Below the pieces are notes generated by a model that was not told the DNA's origin, did not search any database, and saw only the letters and a program-made list of their open reading frames with translations. A program made the position numbers and the translations under genes. From positions 9,300,001 through 9,364,000 of the forward strand of contig JBHGNT010000015.1 in the NCBI GenBank assembly GCA_043228905.1: DNA of 64,000 nucleotides. Reading direction: 5' to 3'. Origin of the DNA: Azolla caroliniana (taxonomy: Eukaryota > Polypodiophyta). Within the stretch, counting starts at the first letter, position 1; each line of letters opens with the position of its first letter. This document shows positions 42,409-54,078 of the stretch, piece after piece.

Positions 42409-43850
42409 TTGTTTGTGTGTCTTGTGACAAGGGATCGTTTCGGGCTTGCCCATGCACCTCTCCTTTCACAAATGCATTCGAAATGGTGTCTCCCGTGTGT
42501 AAACCTTGCTTGTGTGTTCGTGCGACTTGTGGCAAGGGAGCATTCGGGCCTGCCCATGCACCTCTCCTTTCACAAAGGTGTTCGAAATTGTTTCTCCCGT
42601 GTGTAAACCTTGCTTGTGTGTTCGTGCGACTTGTGACAAGGGAGCGTTTCGGGCTTGCCCATGCACCTCTCCTTTCACAAAGGTGTTCGAAATTGTGTCT
42701 CCCGTGTATAAACCTTGCTTGTGTGTTCGTGTGTTTTGTAATAAGGAAGCGTTCGGGCTTGCCCATGCACCTCTCCTTTCACAAAGGCATTCGAAACTTT
42801 GTGACGGGAACTCAAGGCTCCTTATGTCCAACACTCGGCAACAACCGAGCTTCTTTACATACGCAGAAAACGGGAAACAAATGCACGACACAGTGGAGAG
42901 AAAAAAAAAAAATACACGGGAGGTTTATGTGGAAAACCCCAAACTAAGGGAAAAACCACGGCAGCCCACAGGCTACAAACTGTCACTATGTGAGAATGTA
43001 CAATAGTGAGTTCACTGAGGCAACGACCTCGTGCTCACAGATCTTCGCCACACACGCCGGTTACAACAGAGGCAACGACCTCTTTCTCTCTCTCTCTGTA
43101 CACTATTACGTGCTCTCTCTTCTTCTTGCACCAACAAAGAAAAAATGACAACAACAACAGTTACTAAAAGTTTGCCCTAAGTCATATTTATACTAATATG
43201 ACTTTTCGGCTATTTACAAATGTAGCCTCGATGGGCTCTCAGAAACATATTTACGAATATGTCTCTTCATCCGGTTCTCACCGGGTCTGTACCATCCGTC
43301 TCTCCGTAGCCGGGTACTCCTCATCCGGTTCATACCGGGCCTGCACCATCCGGCTCTCCGTAGCCGGGTACTCCTCATCCGGTTCATACCGGGCCTGCAC
43401 CATCCGGCTCTCCGTAGCCGGGTACTCCTCATCCGGTTCATACCGAGTCTGCACCATCCGGCTCTCCGTAGCCGGGTCATCCTCATACGGTTTCGGCCTC
43501 GGCCGAGTTTGTTCATAGGCACTGTTCTTCTTCCTTCCCATCCGGAGGGACCTGATTCCCAACACTTTGTCTCTCGTGTGTGTAAGTAAGCCTTTTCCTT
43601 GTGTATCCGTGTATAAGCCTTTCTCACGTGCCTTCGTTCGCCTTGTGACTAGGGCTTGATTCGGGCTTGCCCATGCACCTCTCCTTTCACAAAGGCATTC
43701 GAAACTTTGTCTCTCATGTGTGTAAGTAAGCCTTTTCCTTGTGTGTCCGTGTATAAGCATTTCTCATGTGCCTTCATTCGCCTTGTGACTAGGGCTTGAT
43801 TTGGGCTTGCCCATGCACCTCTCCTTTTCACAAACACATTCGAATACTCG
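42409..43850 (+). repeat. Second tandem array with the CGGGCTTGCCCATG core
   Basis: Six recognisable cores: near 42450, 42553, 42657, 42761, then after LTR-Y near 43668 and 43812. Early units are about 104 bases and late ones about 144. The core TTGTGACAAGGGAGCGTT plus GGGCTTGCCCATGCACCTC is shared with the 6860-8107 array, while the spacers differ (CACAAAGGCATTCGAAA here). Confidence 0.9.
42802..43564 (-). repeat. LTR-Y copy 2, solo LTR
   Basis: A 763-base solo LTR with plus-strand ends TGACGGG and CCCAACA and a perfect target duplication CTTTG (42797-42801 and 43565-43569). The flanks rejoin into an uninterrupted array unit (CGAAACTTTGTCTCTC), which proves the insertion. It holds four 54-base CCGGTTCATACCGGGCC repeats (43262-43490) and a CTCTCT tract. 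Its sense direction, judged by the GGTTTTCCAC block near the end, is minus. Confidence 0.92.
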
Positions 43851-43940
43851 TGCCTGGTTTGTGTAAGCCTTCCTTGTGTTGTGCGTGTAAGCCCTATTTC
43901 CTTCCTGTCCATAACCCTGGCGGTTCCGCCTCACAATCCG

Positions 43941-44697
43941 CACATAGTGATAGATTTTCACGACAACGTCGTAGAAGGACCGACCTATCGGGCCAACTCA
44001 GAGATTCTACAAATAGTCGAACTTGAACAAGCCAACCACATACCTACCGATTTCGAATTGGTAGGAAGTCCATTAGTCGAACTCGAAGACAAAGCCATCA
44101 ATGACAGAGCTGATTCAACAAGAGTCGAAGCAGGCAAAGCCAACAAGATGCAAGTAGGAAACACAACCGAGTCAACAAAGTCCATAGGGGAGGACAACGT
44201 GACACCATCGAAATACCAACTTGGGGGTGGGTCACCTAACAAGACTCCTGACACAAATGGTTCAACAAATACCAATCGCCCAACCGAGTCGATCAAAGAA
44301 TACAAACCAATTATCTCAGCACCCAGGAGATCTAGACGAGCTCAAAGGCCAACAGAGTTTTTGCAACCAAGCGTTGACTATGTCAACTACAACGATGCAG
44401 GTGAACCAATCACTTATGAAGAAGCTATGGTCGCAACGGATACCGACACATAGCTACAAGCCATGAAATCTGAAATGGACTCGATCTACAAGAATCAGAC
44501 ATGGGACCTTGTTGGACTATCAGTTGGTAGGAAGCCGATACCCTGCAAATGGGTTTTCCGATACAAATATGTATCTGACTCGGACAAACCCAAGTACAAA
44601 GCTCGGCTCGTTGCAAAGGGATTCAAACAAGAATATGGGGTTGACTACAACGAGATATTCTCACTAGTAGTCAAGATGACCACCCTCCCACTCTTAC
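43941..44697 (+). pseudogene. Copia-2d linker and RT N-terminus
   Basis: The linker (IPTDFELVGSPLVELEDKA; GGSPNKTPDTNGSTNTN; RRSRRAQRPTEFLQP) is well kept. A stop lies at 44452, then RT begins: AMKSEMDSIYKNQTWDLV, CKWVFRYKYVSDSDKPKYKA, GVDYNEIFS and KMTTL. Coding is cut at 44697 by Gypsy-3a and resumes at 54519. Confidence 0.88.
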
Positions 44698-45132
44698 TGT
44701 TAACTCTTAGGGCCGGACAATGGCCTAACACAGGGTGTCTACGGAAGACACTTCACCAAAGGGGTGTTACGGCAAGAGGATTAGGCTCAACGATTAATCC
44801 GACTTAATTAGGTTACTTAGCAAGATCGTCCTTAATAATCACACACGTAAGATATAACGATGAATGCAGAACGACAATTAACACAGAGAGATAAAAACAC
44901 TAAGCTTCATTAATTATCCGCTGAACATTACATTGCATCCGGGCCTTTAAATAGGTTTCCGGTTTGTAGTACAAAACGGTGCCATCCGCACCTGTTCGGG
45001 ATCGGTTCGGATCCGGAACGGCATACCGATTCCGGTCCGTCCGTCGACACTAACAGCTCACTTACAACCATTCCTTAATAATTAAATAACTCCTTCATTT
45101 CACACTCTAGACTCCTTTGCAGGCCGATAACA
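44698..45132 (-). repeat. 3' LTR of Gypsy-3a
   Basis: TGTTAACTC to GCCGATAACA on the plus strand. A minus-strand TATTTAAA box lies near 44950. Near its outer end GTGTCT-ACGGA-AGACAC (44735-44751) forms a hairpin kept in Gypsy-3b with changed loop bases. Confidence 0.92.
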
Positions 45133-45239
45133 CATGGCACGCCCGTGGGACAGTACCTTGTACGTCGAATCCACCATCCGACCCTTGCTATTCTTCGTTG
45201 TTGCTCCGTTGATGGCTGCTGCGACTGGTTCGTTGGTGG

Positions 45240-47966
45240 CTACTGCGGCTGCTCCTCCGTTTGTTGCTCTGAACCCGGCGTTACCGTCGTAGTGGTCTCC
45301 GGTTGACTAGTTCCGGCCTGGCCCTCGTCCGGCGATGGTTCCTCATCACTAAGGTTAACCGTTGCCGCTTCCCGTGCTTTTTCTTCTTGAACCCGGGACC
45401 GCTCGTAGCTCTCAAACTGGATTTGAGCGTCCAGCCTATCATCGTCTAGCTGAGCTACGAGTTGCCAGACCTGCACCAGCTGTTCATCCGCCAGGACTTG
45501 GAAGTCTTCGGCCAGCTCGTCCCATATGGCGGTGAAGTCCTCGGAAGTCAACGTGTAACAATCATCTCCTTCCTTCCGCCGGTTTTCCCAATCTACCCGT
45601 AGCAATTGGAGTTCCGCCGTATTTTGTGCCCACTTTGTCCACCATCTTACGGAGCTTTCGTCAATCAAGCGTTTTGTCTAATTCAGCCATGCCCGGAGGA
45701 TGCACTGAATCCGGCCCGTTCCCATCTGCGATTTGATCTCCGCAGCTTGCCGTTCCTCCATCAATTGCTTGATGATTTTGACGTTGTCTTCCGCCTGCTC
45801 CTTGTAATGCGTCAATTGCCCTTGATATGTGCTTTGTAATTTTTGCAATACCATTGACGCTCTCTCCCTTTCTTCCTGTTGCTGCCTCTGGAGCTCCATC
45901 CGGACCTTCTCCGCCTCGTCCAACCGTCTTGTATTTTCCGCTCGTTCGTCGGCGAGCGCCATCGCGACCCGATCAACTTCCTGCCAGAGCTCGGCCATCC
46001 GTTCCTTATGCTCCGTTTCAAGTGCTCAAAATCATCTGTCTTTTGCTTGAGCCGTACGTTGATCTGTCGACGGGCCAAGTCCTCGCGGTCCTTTTGCTGG
46101 CGGAGCTCCTCCTTTAGCCGTTCAATATCCGTTTCCACCGTCTTCCGAAGCTTGTCCTTTTCCTGCAGCACTTTGTCTTTTTCCTCCCTTAGCTGTTCGT
46201 AAGCTTGATGGCCTTTCCGGAGGCTCTCCTCTGCCCGGTGGAGGTTCTCAGCAGTCTTCTTTAATTCTGCTTCGGCCGCTGTCTTTAATTCCCGTTCACG
46301 GCTCCTTAGCGCTTCTTGTGCGGCAAGTTCATCTCTCAATTCCGCAAGCTCCTGGGCTTACGCCACATCTTTCTCTGAAACGGTTTCCGTTGTCGGGGTC
46401 TTATTAGTATGTACAGGTTGGTCTGTTTCTTTATTCTGTACACTTACCGGAGTCACCGGTGCTTGGATCTGTGTTGCCGTTAAGGCCATTTTGGCCATTT
46501 CTGTCGTGACCTGATCCAAGTCTTTTTCAAGGCACCGTATTCTGGACCGAGCCGTCTCTAGTTGTTCAGTTGTGACGAGCACACATTCGCTTTGCGCTCT
46601 TTCTTCCGCCTCAATATACCCCACTGCTCTGGCAATCTGTTCGCCTATCCACCGGAGCCACAGGCTACCGGTGCATTGTTGTTGCGCTTGCATAGAGGTT
46701 TGACGGATTGGCTCGCTTGTGGGTAGGTGGTCCCGCCTGATTGCGTCGAGTTGCAATTCCGTTTCTGCTCATGTTCCACCCTGCTGTCCCGGTTCCCCTT
46801 GCGCTTCTTCTTGGTTGGCCGAGGGAGGCTGCATTGACCTTTCCAGCTCTGGCGGAACGGGACTTGCCGGTGCTGCAGGGTGGTGCAGGGGCTTCTGATT
46901 CCGGTGCCATGCGCACCGGTTCCAGATCCTCCCTTGGTGTGGGAGTCTCAATATGGGGAGTCGGTGTTCCCTCCGTCTGAGGGTCCGAACGTTTCCTGGC
47001 TGCCTCGACGGTCCTTGCCGACGACCGTCGCTGGAGGTGCTCAATAGGCTCCTCCTCTATTTCCTCTTCCTGAGTCCCGGCATTGAGTTTCACCGCCAAG
47101 GGGTCAGCTTCTAAATTCACCGGTCGGCGGAGTGTAATCTTTACGGGCCGTACCGGTGGTTCCTCCTGCGCATCCGTTGGCCGCTTCCGGCTGGCGCTCT
47201 CCTTTCCCGCCTGTTCTACGTCCGCCGCCTTCCCCTTAGTGGCCTTAGAGGCCAACAACTGTTGTCTTTTGGAAGCAGTCTTTGGGGTGCCGTCCACCAC
47301 TCTTCCCTGCTTCTTGGGCTCGACGGGCTCGACGGGTGGCACAAGCAAGGTGAGCCACTACGTTACTGCGTGCCATATCTTCCGTCCGTCTTGGCCTTCT
47401 TTGCCGTCTTTTCCTCTGACGATCTCGATCGCCGCACACAAACCGTTTGCGATCAATACCGGCCAATCCACCTTGATCCCTTCATAGGTGGCGATGATCA
47501 TCCCTGCCCGGTTCTGCGGCATGACAGGGGGTCTAGGGTACACATGGCCGTATTTGTGGAGCAAACGGGCAATCTCGCGGAATAGCATATCTCCACCGCC
47601 CTGTGTCTGGTAGCCCTTGCTAGCTAGGGAGTACTCACCAAAATACTTGATGAGTTGCTCCGAGGTCGGATTGTCGATCGTGAATATGCCTCCCTCCAGA
47701 AGGCCTGTTAATGCACGGATCGCCTCCTCCGTTATGACCTCTGTGTCGATTTCTTTGATCACCTTGCCGGCTTCTTTGTGTGGCGGTGCCTCCATAATCG
47801 TCAAGAAGCCCTCGAACCCGTGTTGCTTTAGCCATTTCTTGGCGGCTTCCGACAACGTTTGCGGGTCCATGTCTGTGTCGAGGTCGGATTGTGGTGGCGA
47901 GGTTGGATGGTGATGAGAGTGAGAGTGTGAGAGAGAGAGTTCAGAAAGTGGGGGTTCTCTATGCAT
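45240..47966 (-). pseudogene. Extra ORF (aORF) of Gypsy-3a: globular head plus coiled coil
   Basis: Minus-strand frames from 47966 join into about 900 residues. The head (47870-47350) starts MDPQTLSEAAKKWLKQHG and includes NPTSEQLIKYFGEYSLASKG and PPVMPQNRAGMIIATYEG. A basic Pro/Thr-rich middle follows (SASRKRPTDAQEEPPVRPVK, 47200-46700). A long coiled coil (ERELKTAAEAELKKTAENLH; EEKDKVLQEKDKLRKTVETD) spans 46550-45800. The tail has RWWTKWAQNTAELQLLR and an acidic end (NLSDEEPSPDEGQ). I recognise no known domain. Frame breaks occur near 47350, 46720, 46350, 46000 and 45670. A homologue sits in Gypsy-3b. Confidence 0.72.
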
Positions 47967-48319
47967 AGGTTCTCGTCTGGTGATCTACCAACGCCTTGGT
48001 GCTTCTGTGCTCCTGGGTTCGTGAAATGAGAAGGTCTCCATGCGCTGTGGTTTTTCTCTATGCATTCTGGCGCCTTTTTCGAGCGCGTGCACGTCGTGTC
48101 CTAAAATAGCATTATGTCTTGTGGCGGCACTTAAATGCCCACTACATACCTTTTCACTCCTCGCTCTCTCGTCCATTCATACCTCGCTTTTGCATGATTA
48201 CTTCGCTTTTCTTTTCTTTCTTTTTTATATTTTTAATGTAATGTGAGGTTACTTGTCCGTTGGTCCTATCGGACCCTTACCGGCCTCATTACGGTTTGCT
48301 GTCGCCTCATTCTCCCCAG
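47967..48319. other. Spacer between pol and aORF of Gypsy-3a
   Basis: About 350 bases. A short minus frame (48176-47985) resembles part of the pol-aORF bridge in Gypsy-3b. A minus-strand AAAATATAAAAAAGAAAG stretch near 48235-48215 could act as a promoter or an internal polypurine tract; nothing proves either. Confidence 0.45.
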
Positions 48320-51300
48320 TTACCGGCTTGCTTTCTCCTCCGTCTTGGTGGTTGCCGTTTCCGCACTGGTTCCCGATCCGGTGTCGGTCCTTTGCTCAAA
48401 TGGGTTCTTGGGCATCGGTCCTCTATATGGCTTCAATCTGAATCCGTTGACCCATTTGCCTAGCACTTCGCCGGCAAGTGTCCCTAATTGGTAGGACCCA
48501 TTATACTCACGTGTCAGCCAATACGGGCCGGTCCATCTAAACCGTAGTTTACCCAGCATCTTGCCCATCCGGGTCTGAAATACTAACACCGGCTTGCCGA
48601 TTTCGAACATTTTTTTATTTCCTTTCCTGTGACTGTCGACAAATGCTTTCTATCACCGTTGTTCCAATTCTAAGTGCATGATGCTTGCCAGTCATTGTTC
48701 CCCGAGTTCACATAGCGTTGTTAACCGTATTGCCTCCGACTCCTTCTCGTTCAGCCGTTCCCGTAGCTGAATCCGTAAGCTTGGTACTTGGAATTCCACC
48801 GGCATGGCCGCCTCTAGTCCGAACGTGTTCAGATGCTCGTTTTGTATGTTGTCTGGTATGCCAAAAGCGTGCTATGTAGCTTGGTATCCCAATCTGTTCG
48901 GTTTTCGTTGACGATCTTCCGGAGGATATTCTGGAGTGTTTTGTTCGTCGACTCAACTAACCCGTTTGCTTGCGGATAGTACGGTGTGCTCCGTTTATGG
49001 ACAACGGCATAGAATGTCGTCAGGCTTTCAACTACTTGGCCGAGAAAGTGCCCCCCTTGGTCGCTTATTAATTCGATTGGGCATCCGTAACAGCACCAGA
49101 TGTATTCGTATAGAAATTTTGTCGTTGACGCAGCGGTGTTGTCTCTTAAGGCTTTGGCCTCCACCCATTTCGTGCAGTAATCCGTTGCGACGATGACGTA
49201 CCGATTACCTGTTCTCATTGCCGGTGGTTTGAACGGTCCAACAAAGTCCAGCCCCCACTTCTGGAATGGTTCGAGTGGTAGTACAGGCTAGTGTGGCATC
49301 CGAGCTTGCTCCGTTGGCTGGCCCATTGGCTGGCATAGGTCACATTCTTTTGCGTACCGTACAACATCTCTTAATGTAGTTGGCCACCATAGGCCACTTT
49401 GCCATATTTTCTTGGCCGTCGCATCTCCGGCATAGTGACCTCCGGCAACTCCGCAGTGGGCTTCCCTCAGTATGAGGTCCTTTTCATCGCTGCACACAGC
49501 CCGTCTCCATATGCCGTCCGCGCCCTTGTGGTAAAGTGTGTCTCGCAGTAAGCAGAAATGTCGGCTTTGCACCGCCAGGCGTTTCCTTTCGTCCCGGTTC
49601 ATCTCCTCCGGAGGCAGTCCTGTGCTCAGAAACTGGTGCATATTTGTGAGCCACTTGTCTTCCTCTGCCACCGTCTCATCTGATGTCGTTTCCGTAGTGA
49701 CTCGAAACAGCTCCGCATCCGGAAACTCATCCGCTACTCCGTCGCCCGTCCCCCCGGACTCTAGTCGGCTTAAATAATCCGCTACGGCATGCTGTATACC
49801 GGGTCGGTGGAATATTTCGAACTCGAATTCCTGTAACAGTAAGGTCCACTGGGCCAACTTACCGGTGACTGACGCCTTGGACACCAGGTAGAGGAGTGCC
49901 GAATGATCTACATGGAAGGAAAACTTCCTTCCCAATAAATAATGCCGAAACTCTGTCACACTGTAGATCATCCCTAGAGCTTCCCGTTCCGTGGTAGAGC
50001 AGTTCCGTTCCGCTTGGGATAGCTTTCGGCTGGCATAGTACACTGGCCGGTACCACTTTGGCTCCGTAAGCTACATCAGTGCGCTTCCGATTGTGATGTC
50101 GGAGGCGTCCACGAACACATGAAATTCTTTACTCCAATCCGGAGGCTGCACTACCGGTGCTTGCGACAATAGTACCTTGAGGGCCCTATATGCCCTATCC
50201 TCGGTGTCGGTCCACTGGAATGGTGTTCGATGTACCGCGGCATGCAACGGTGTAGCCAGGTCGGGCAAGTATCGAAGCATCCGGCTGTGCCACCGGATCT
50301 GGCCTAAGAACTAGCTCAATGCCTTTGCCGTTGCCGGTGCCGGTGCTTCTAATATGGCTTTCACTTTGTCCGGGTCGACTGCAATGCCTTCCTTGCTCAC
50401 AATATGTCCTAGTAGGGTTCCACTGGACACGCCAAATACACACTTCGCCGGATTCAAGCTTAGCCGGTATGCTCTACACTTTTCTAGACAAAGACGGAGG
50501 TGCTGCAAATGATCCTCTTCCCGGCTATACACGGCAAAATCGTCAAGGAAAACCTGCATAAAAGCCGGTATATATTCACCAAAGATTTCCATGATGATTC
50601 GTTGGAATGTTGCCGGTGCGGTTTTGAGTCCGAACATCATCACCACGGCCACAAACACCCCCCATTCGGTGACGAAAGCCATTTTCTCTTGGTCGTCGGG
50701 GTGCATCTGGATCTGATTATACCCACTGAATCCGTCTAGAAAGCTATAGACCTCATGGCTGGCGACGGCATCCAACACTCCATCTGTGAACGGAAGTGGA
50801 AACGCATCCGTTACCGTACCCGCATTGAGTTTCCGGTAGTCCACACAAACTCGAATTTTTCCGTTCTTCTTCGGTACGACTACGATCGGGCTCAGCCATG
50901 TCGCTTTCTTTACCAGACGGATAAAGCCAACTCTTAGCAGTTTGTCGATTTCCTCCTTGACTTTGGCGGCATAATTGGGATTCATCCGATACCGTCTTTG
51001 TGCCACTGGTTTTGCGTCCTTGCTCAAGTGAATCTGATGCTGGTATAACTGAGGGTCGAGCCCTCGCATGTCTTCGTATGACCAGGCAAACACGTCGCGA
51101 AATTCCGTGAGAAGTGTGATCATCGTCGTTTTGTCTTCGGACCTCATCTCCTTGGCGATGTGCACCGGTTTTGCTTCGTCCGTGGTCCCTAGGTTCACCT
51201 CTTCAAGTTGCGATGCTTTTACGCGCTGTGAAACGGCCATTTCCCGTTCCAACACTTCCTGCGCTTGCCGTAACTCTCGGATTGCGTCCTTATCCGGTTC

Positions 51301-52125
51301 TGCTTCAGTCTCTTCCGGCTGCGGTAAGTATGGTGCTACTGCTTCGGCAATGTCAATTTCGAAGAGGGGTACGATCTTCGGGTTTTCCTGCAAGTACTGA
51401 GCTTCTTCTTCGTCAGCTAACCCCTCTAGCATGTTGACGCACTCTGCATACAACGGTGTACATTCCTTGCCAGTGCTTGTCCTTGGTTGTGTTGGTACAC
51501 GTACCTTGGCTTTTCCTCGCCGGAAGGTAATTATATTTTTCCTCCAAATCTGTTTGATATGTGTTGTTTTCAACCATGGCCGCCCCAGAAATAACGGGTA
51601 CGCGCCTTGTGCTTGTAATTGTAGCACTACTGCCGAGATGTGAAATGTATGACCGCCAACGGTGACTTCTAATTTTCGTATTAATCCTGTCGGCCGCACT
51701 GAGCTTGTATCGGCCATCCGTAACCAGAACGGACACGGCTCCCACTCGTGGATTCCCAGGGCATCACACGTCCGGAGGCTTATTACATTCACACCAGAGC
51801 CTCCGTCTATTATTGTGCCGGGGAGTTCTTTCCCTTTTACAATGGCAGTAATTACCGAACTGTTGGTGTCCACCACCGTTGGTCCCTCCTCCGGATTCGA
51901 GAAGAGTATCAGTGCCGGTGATGATTCTCCTTCCGTCATGGCTGTCTTCAGTGCTTTCATGAATCTCGGCACGTGCTGTAGGAGTCTTCCTAGTGGTAGC
52001 GTAATCTGGCATTCTTGCAACGCTTGCCATGTCTCATTCTCGGAGTGACTGCCACCGGCAAGCCCTACAGTGTTCTCCTTTTGCCGCTCTAAGTCTGTTA
52101 TGTTTTGCTCGTTTGCTTTCTTCAC
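48320..52125 (-). pseudogene. Gypsy-3a pol: protease, RT, RNase H, integrase
   Basis: A 604-codon open stretch (52125-50311) carries protease (TIIDGGSGVNVISL near 51790, FLGRPWL) and RT (VVPKKNGKIRVCVDYRKLNA near 50860, FSGYNQIQMHP, catalytic VFLDDFAVYS near 50540). TAG at 50311 and TAG near 50072 are the breaks before RNase H (FVDASDITIGSALM; HAVADYLSRLESG near 49770). Integrase has HCGVAGGHYAG...CDLCQ at 49470-49330, a stop near 49290, GLDFVGPFKP, LISDQGGHFLG near 49050, PQANGLVESTNKT near 48960 and a C-terminal FRWTGPYWL module near 48530. Confidence 0.92.
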
Positions 52126-52245
52126 CCATTCCGTCGCTTGCTTCCGAATGGTCTCCTACGTCTCCTATTCCTTGGCCATGCCCTTCGACCTTGTGGTCAC
52201 TTGCTGCAGATCTGCCACTTCAGGGACTACCATATTTACTGCCGG

Positions 52246-54040
52246 TCATTTTTCATAGCTCTTCTCCGGGCATTGATTACTATGATGGCCTTCCTGTCGG
52301 CAGTAGTAGCAGTAGGCTTTCCGGGTATTGCTGGATTCGGCATTGTTTGTTGTACCTGGGGCAGGTCCTGTGGTAAGCGCGGGGTTTTGGGCCGGTTGGC
52401 TGCTTGAAGCTCCTTGTTCCGGATCCCGTGGGTGGCCACCTTTTTTTAAATGCCGTTTTTTGTTATAGTTCTTCTTATTGCGGTACTCTTGACGAGGTTG
52501 GTCGTTATATCTGCCGTATTCCTCCCGTTGATGACGATACTCGGGGGAGTGTTCCCGGTCGTAATGTTCGTATTGTTTATTGTAATCCCGATACCGATCA
52601 TATCTATCGTACCGGTCGTTGTTATCCCGCCGATCACCATAGCGGACATCATTCTCCCGTCGATCACCATACCGGACATCTTGTGCCGGTCGGTCACGGT
52701 CCATTCGCCGCCAGCGTTCCTCTTCTTCATCCCGGCTGCTGTGTGGCTCTATTTGTCGGACGGGCGGTGTTTGCCGGTTCAATAGATTATACTCGCACCT
52801 ATCCGTCGTATGGCCCTTGGATTGACAGATTACACATTGCGTCCTCATAGTGCATTCTAGTGCCGAGTGTCCGGAATTCAAGCAGGTTCTGCACTGTATT
52901 GCTTGCCGAAACCGGAGGTCTTCATCGGACGGTAACGCCCGTTGGAGTGCTCCCAATGTGAGCCAGGAGCTTGTCTTTTCCATCTCTCTCACCCGGTCAA
53001 TGACCTGGTCGATGGTACTTGCGCGGAAGTCAATTACCGTGCAAACCGTGCGTAGGGGTTCCCGGAGCGCATTTAGGAATATAGTCCGTAATTCCTCCTC
53101 CGGGGGTGCGCGGGCAAGCTGACTATGCATCCGTTGAAACCGGATGACAAACTGGGGAATGCGCCTCCTGTCGGATGGTATAAAACAAGCCCACCATTAC
53201 TCTCTGGTCCACCTCCTTGTGGAAAAAATGCAAGAATTTAGCTTTTAAATCTGCGAAGGTGGTGATGGTAGACGGGTCCTGTGTGCGGTGCCATCTTGTT
53301 GCCGGTCCCTCCAATGTGACGCCAAATTCCACTATCTTAGAGCGTTCCTCTTCCTCCGGGGTCAATTGCTGGGACACATGGTTTTCTTCCCATGTCTGTT
53401 CAAAGGTGTGAACATGAGCTTCCGCGTCCAGATCATCTCTATACTTGGAGTACTGGAACGGCATGTCGTCGTCCGGTATTGGTGCGCGGGCTGGTGGTGT
53501 TGGTGGTCGTTCCTGGTTTTTCTCCGGCATCGGTGGTCGTTCCTCTTCTTTTGGTGATGGAGGCCTCTCCTCCTCGACTTCCGGTGTCGGAGGTCGCTCT
53601 TCCTCTGCTTCTGGTTCCAGAGGTTCCAGCCTTAGCACTTCCGGTTCCGGTGTTGGTCAGGTGTCCGATCCTTTGTCCTCCGGTCCGCCCGGGGTTTCGT
53701 TGCTGGTACGGTAGTTCGTGTGCACGCTGTATCCCCCTTCGGAATCTGATTCATACGCTGAAAAGGCTTCTGCTTCGCCTTCTCCGCTTGCCAACGCCTA
53801 GAGAAGGGATTCGGTTTCCCGGAGGCTGCTTAGGCTGTTGCCGTCGTCCGGGTGCGATGTTTGTTGTAACCAGAGGGACTCCTTCGCTACTCTCCGGATT
53901 ACGTTGGAAAACGAGCGATCCGCTCTAATTTCCTGCGCCGCTTGCTGGAAAGCCTCACGTCTCCTTTGCCTTTCGGCAAGGCGTCGAGTTCGATCTACAA
54001 CCAGGTCGTGCGTTTATCTAGTCATCCATTCATGCCGTCG
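52246..54040 (-). pseudogene. Gypsy-3a gag with three zinc knuckles
   Basis: The start lies near 54040 (RTRRLAERQRRREAFQQAAQ); stops lie near 53800 and 53660. A Pro/Glu repeat (EEERPPTPEVEEERPPSP) follows, then the capsid (VEFGVTLEGPATRWHRTQDP, ADLKAKFLHFFHKEVDQRVM near 53330-53200). After a frameshift near 53130 come two adjacent CX2CX4HX4C knuckles (CRTCLNSGHSALEC, CVICQSKGHTTDRC) near 52890-52790. An Arg/Asp/Tyr-rich tract and a third knuckle CYYCRQEGHHSNQC near 52310 follow. The third knuckle at the extreme C-terminus is unusual. Confidence 0.85.
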
Positions 54041-54078
54041 TTCGCTGCAAAAACAAGAATCGTGGTCGCCAAAAACTG

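Larger units (their letters stand above)
41600..43940 (+). repeat. Gypsy-1-like solo LTR carrying a tandem array
   Basis: A 2.3 kb insertion in the Copia-2d linker (...RDI | VIDFHDN...). Left flank GACAT and right flank CACAT fit a target duplication with one change. It starts TATCGTGATGT, one base from the Gypsy-1a LTR start. It is AT-rich, with TATAAATA near 42077, then a tandem array with the same core as the Gypsy-1a LTR. No internal coding region. LTR-Y is inserted in the array. A B-box-like GGTTCAATCC lies on the minus strand near 41760, without a convincing A box. Confidence 0.65.

Noticed and set aside
43198-43760. Open frames with 18-residue repeats (AGYSSSGSYRACTIRLSV)
   Set aside because: Produced by the 54-base minisatellite of LTR-Y, a multiple of three; open on both strands.
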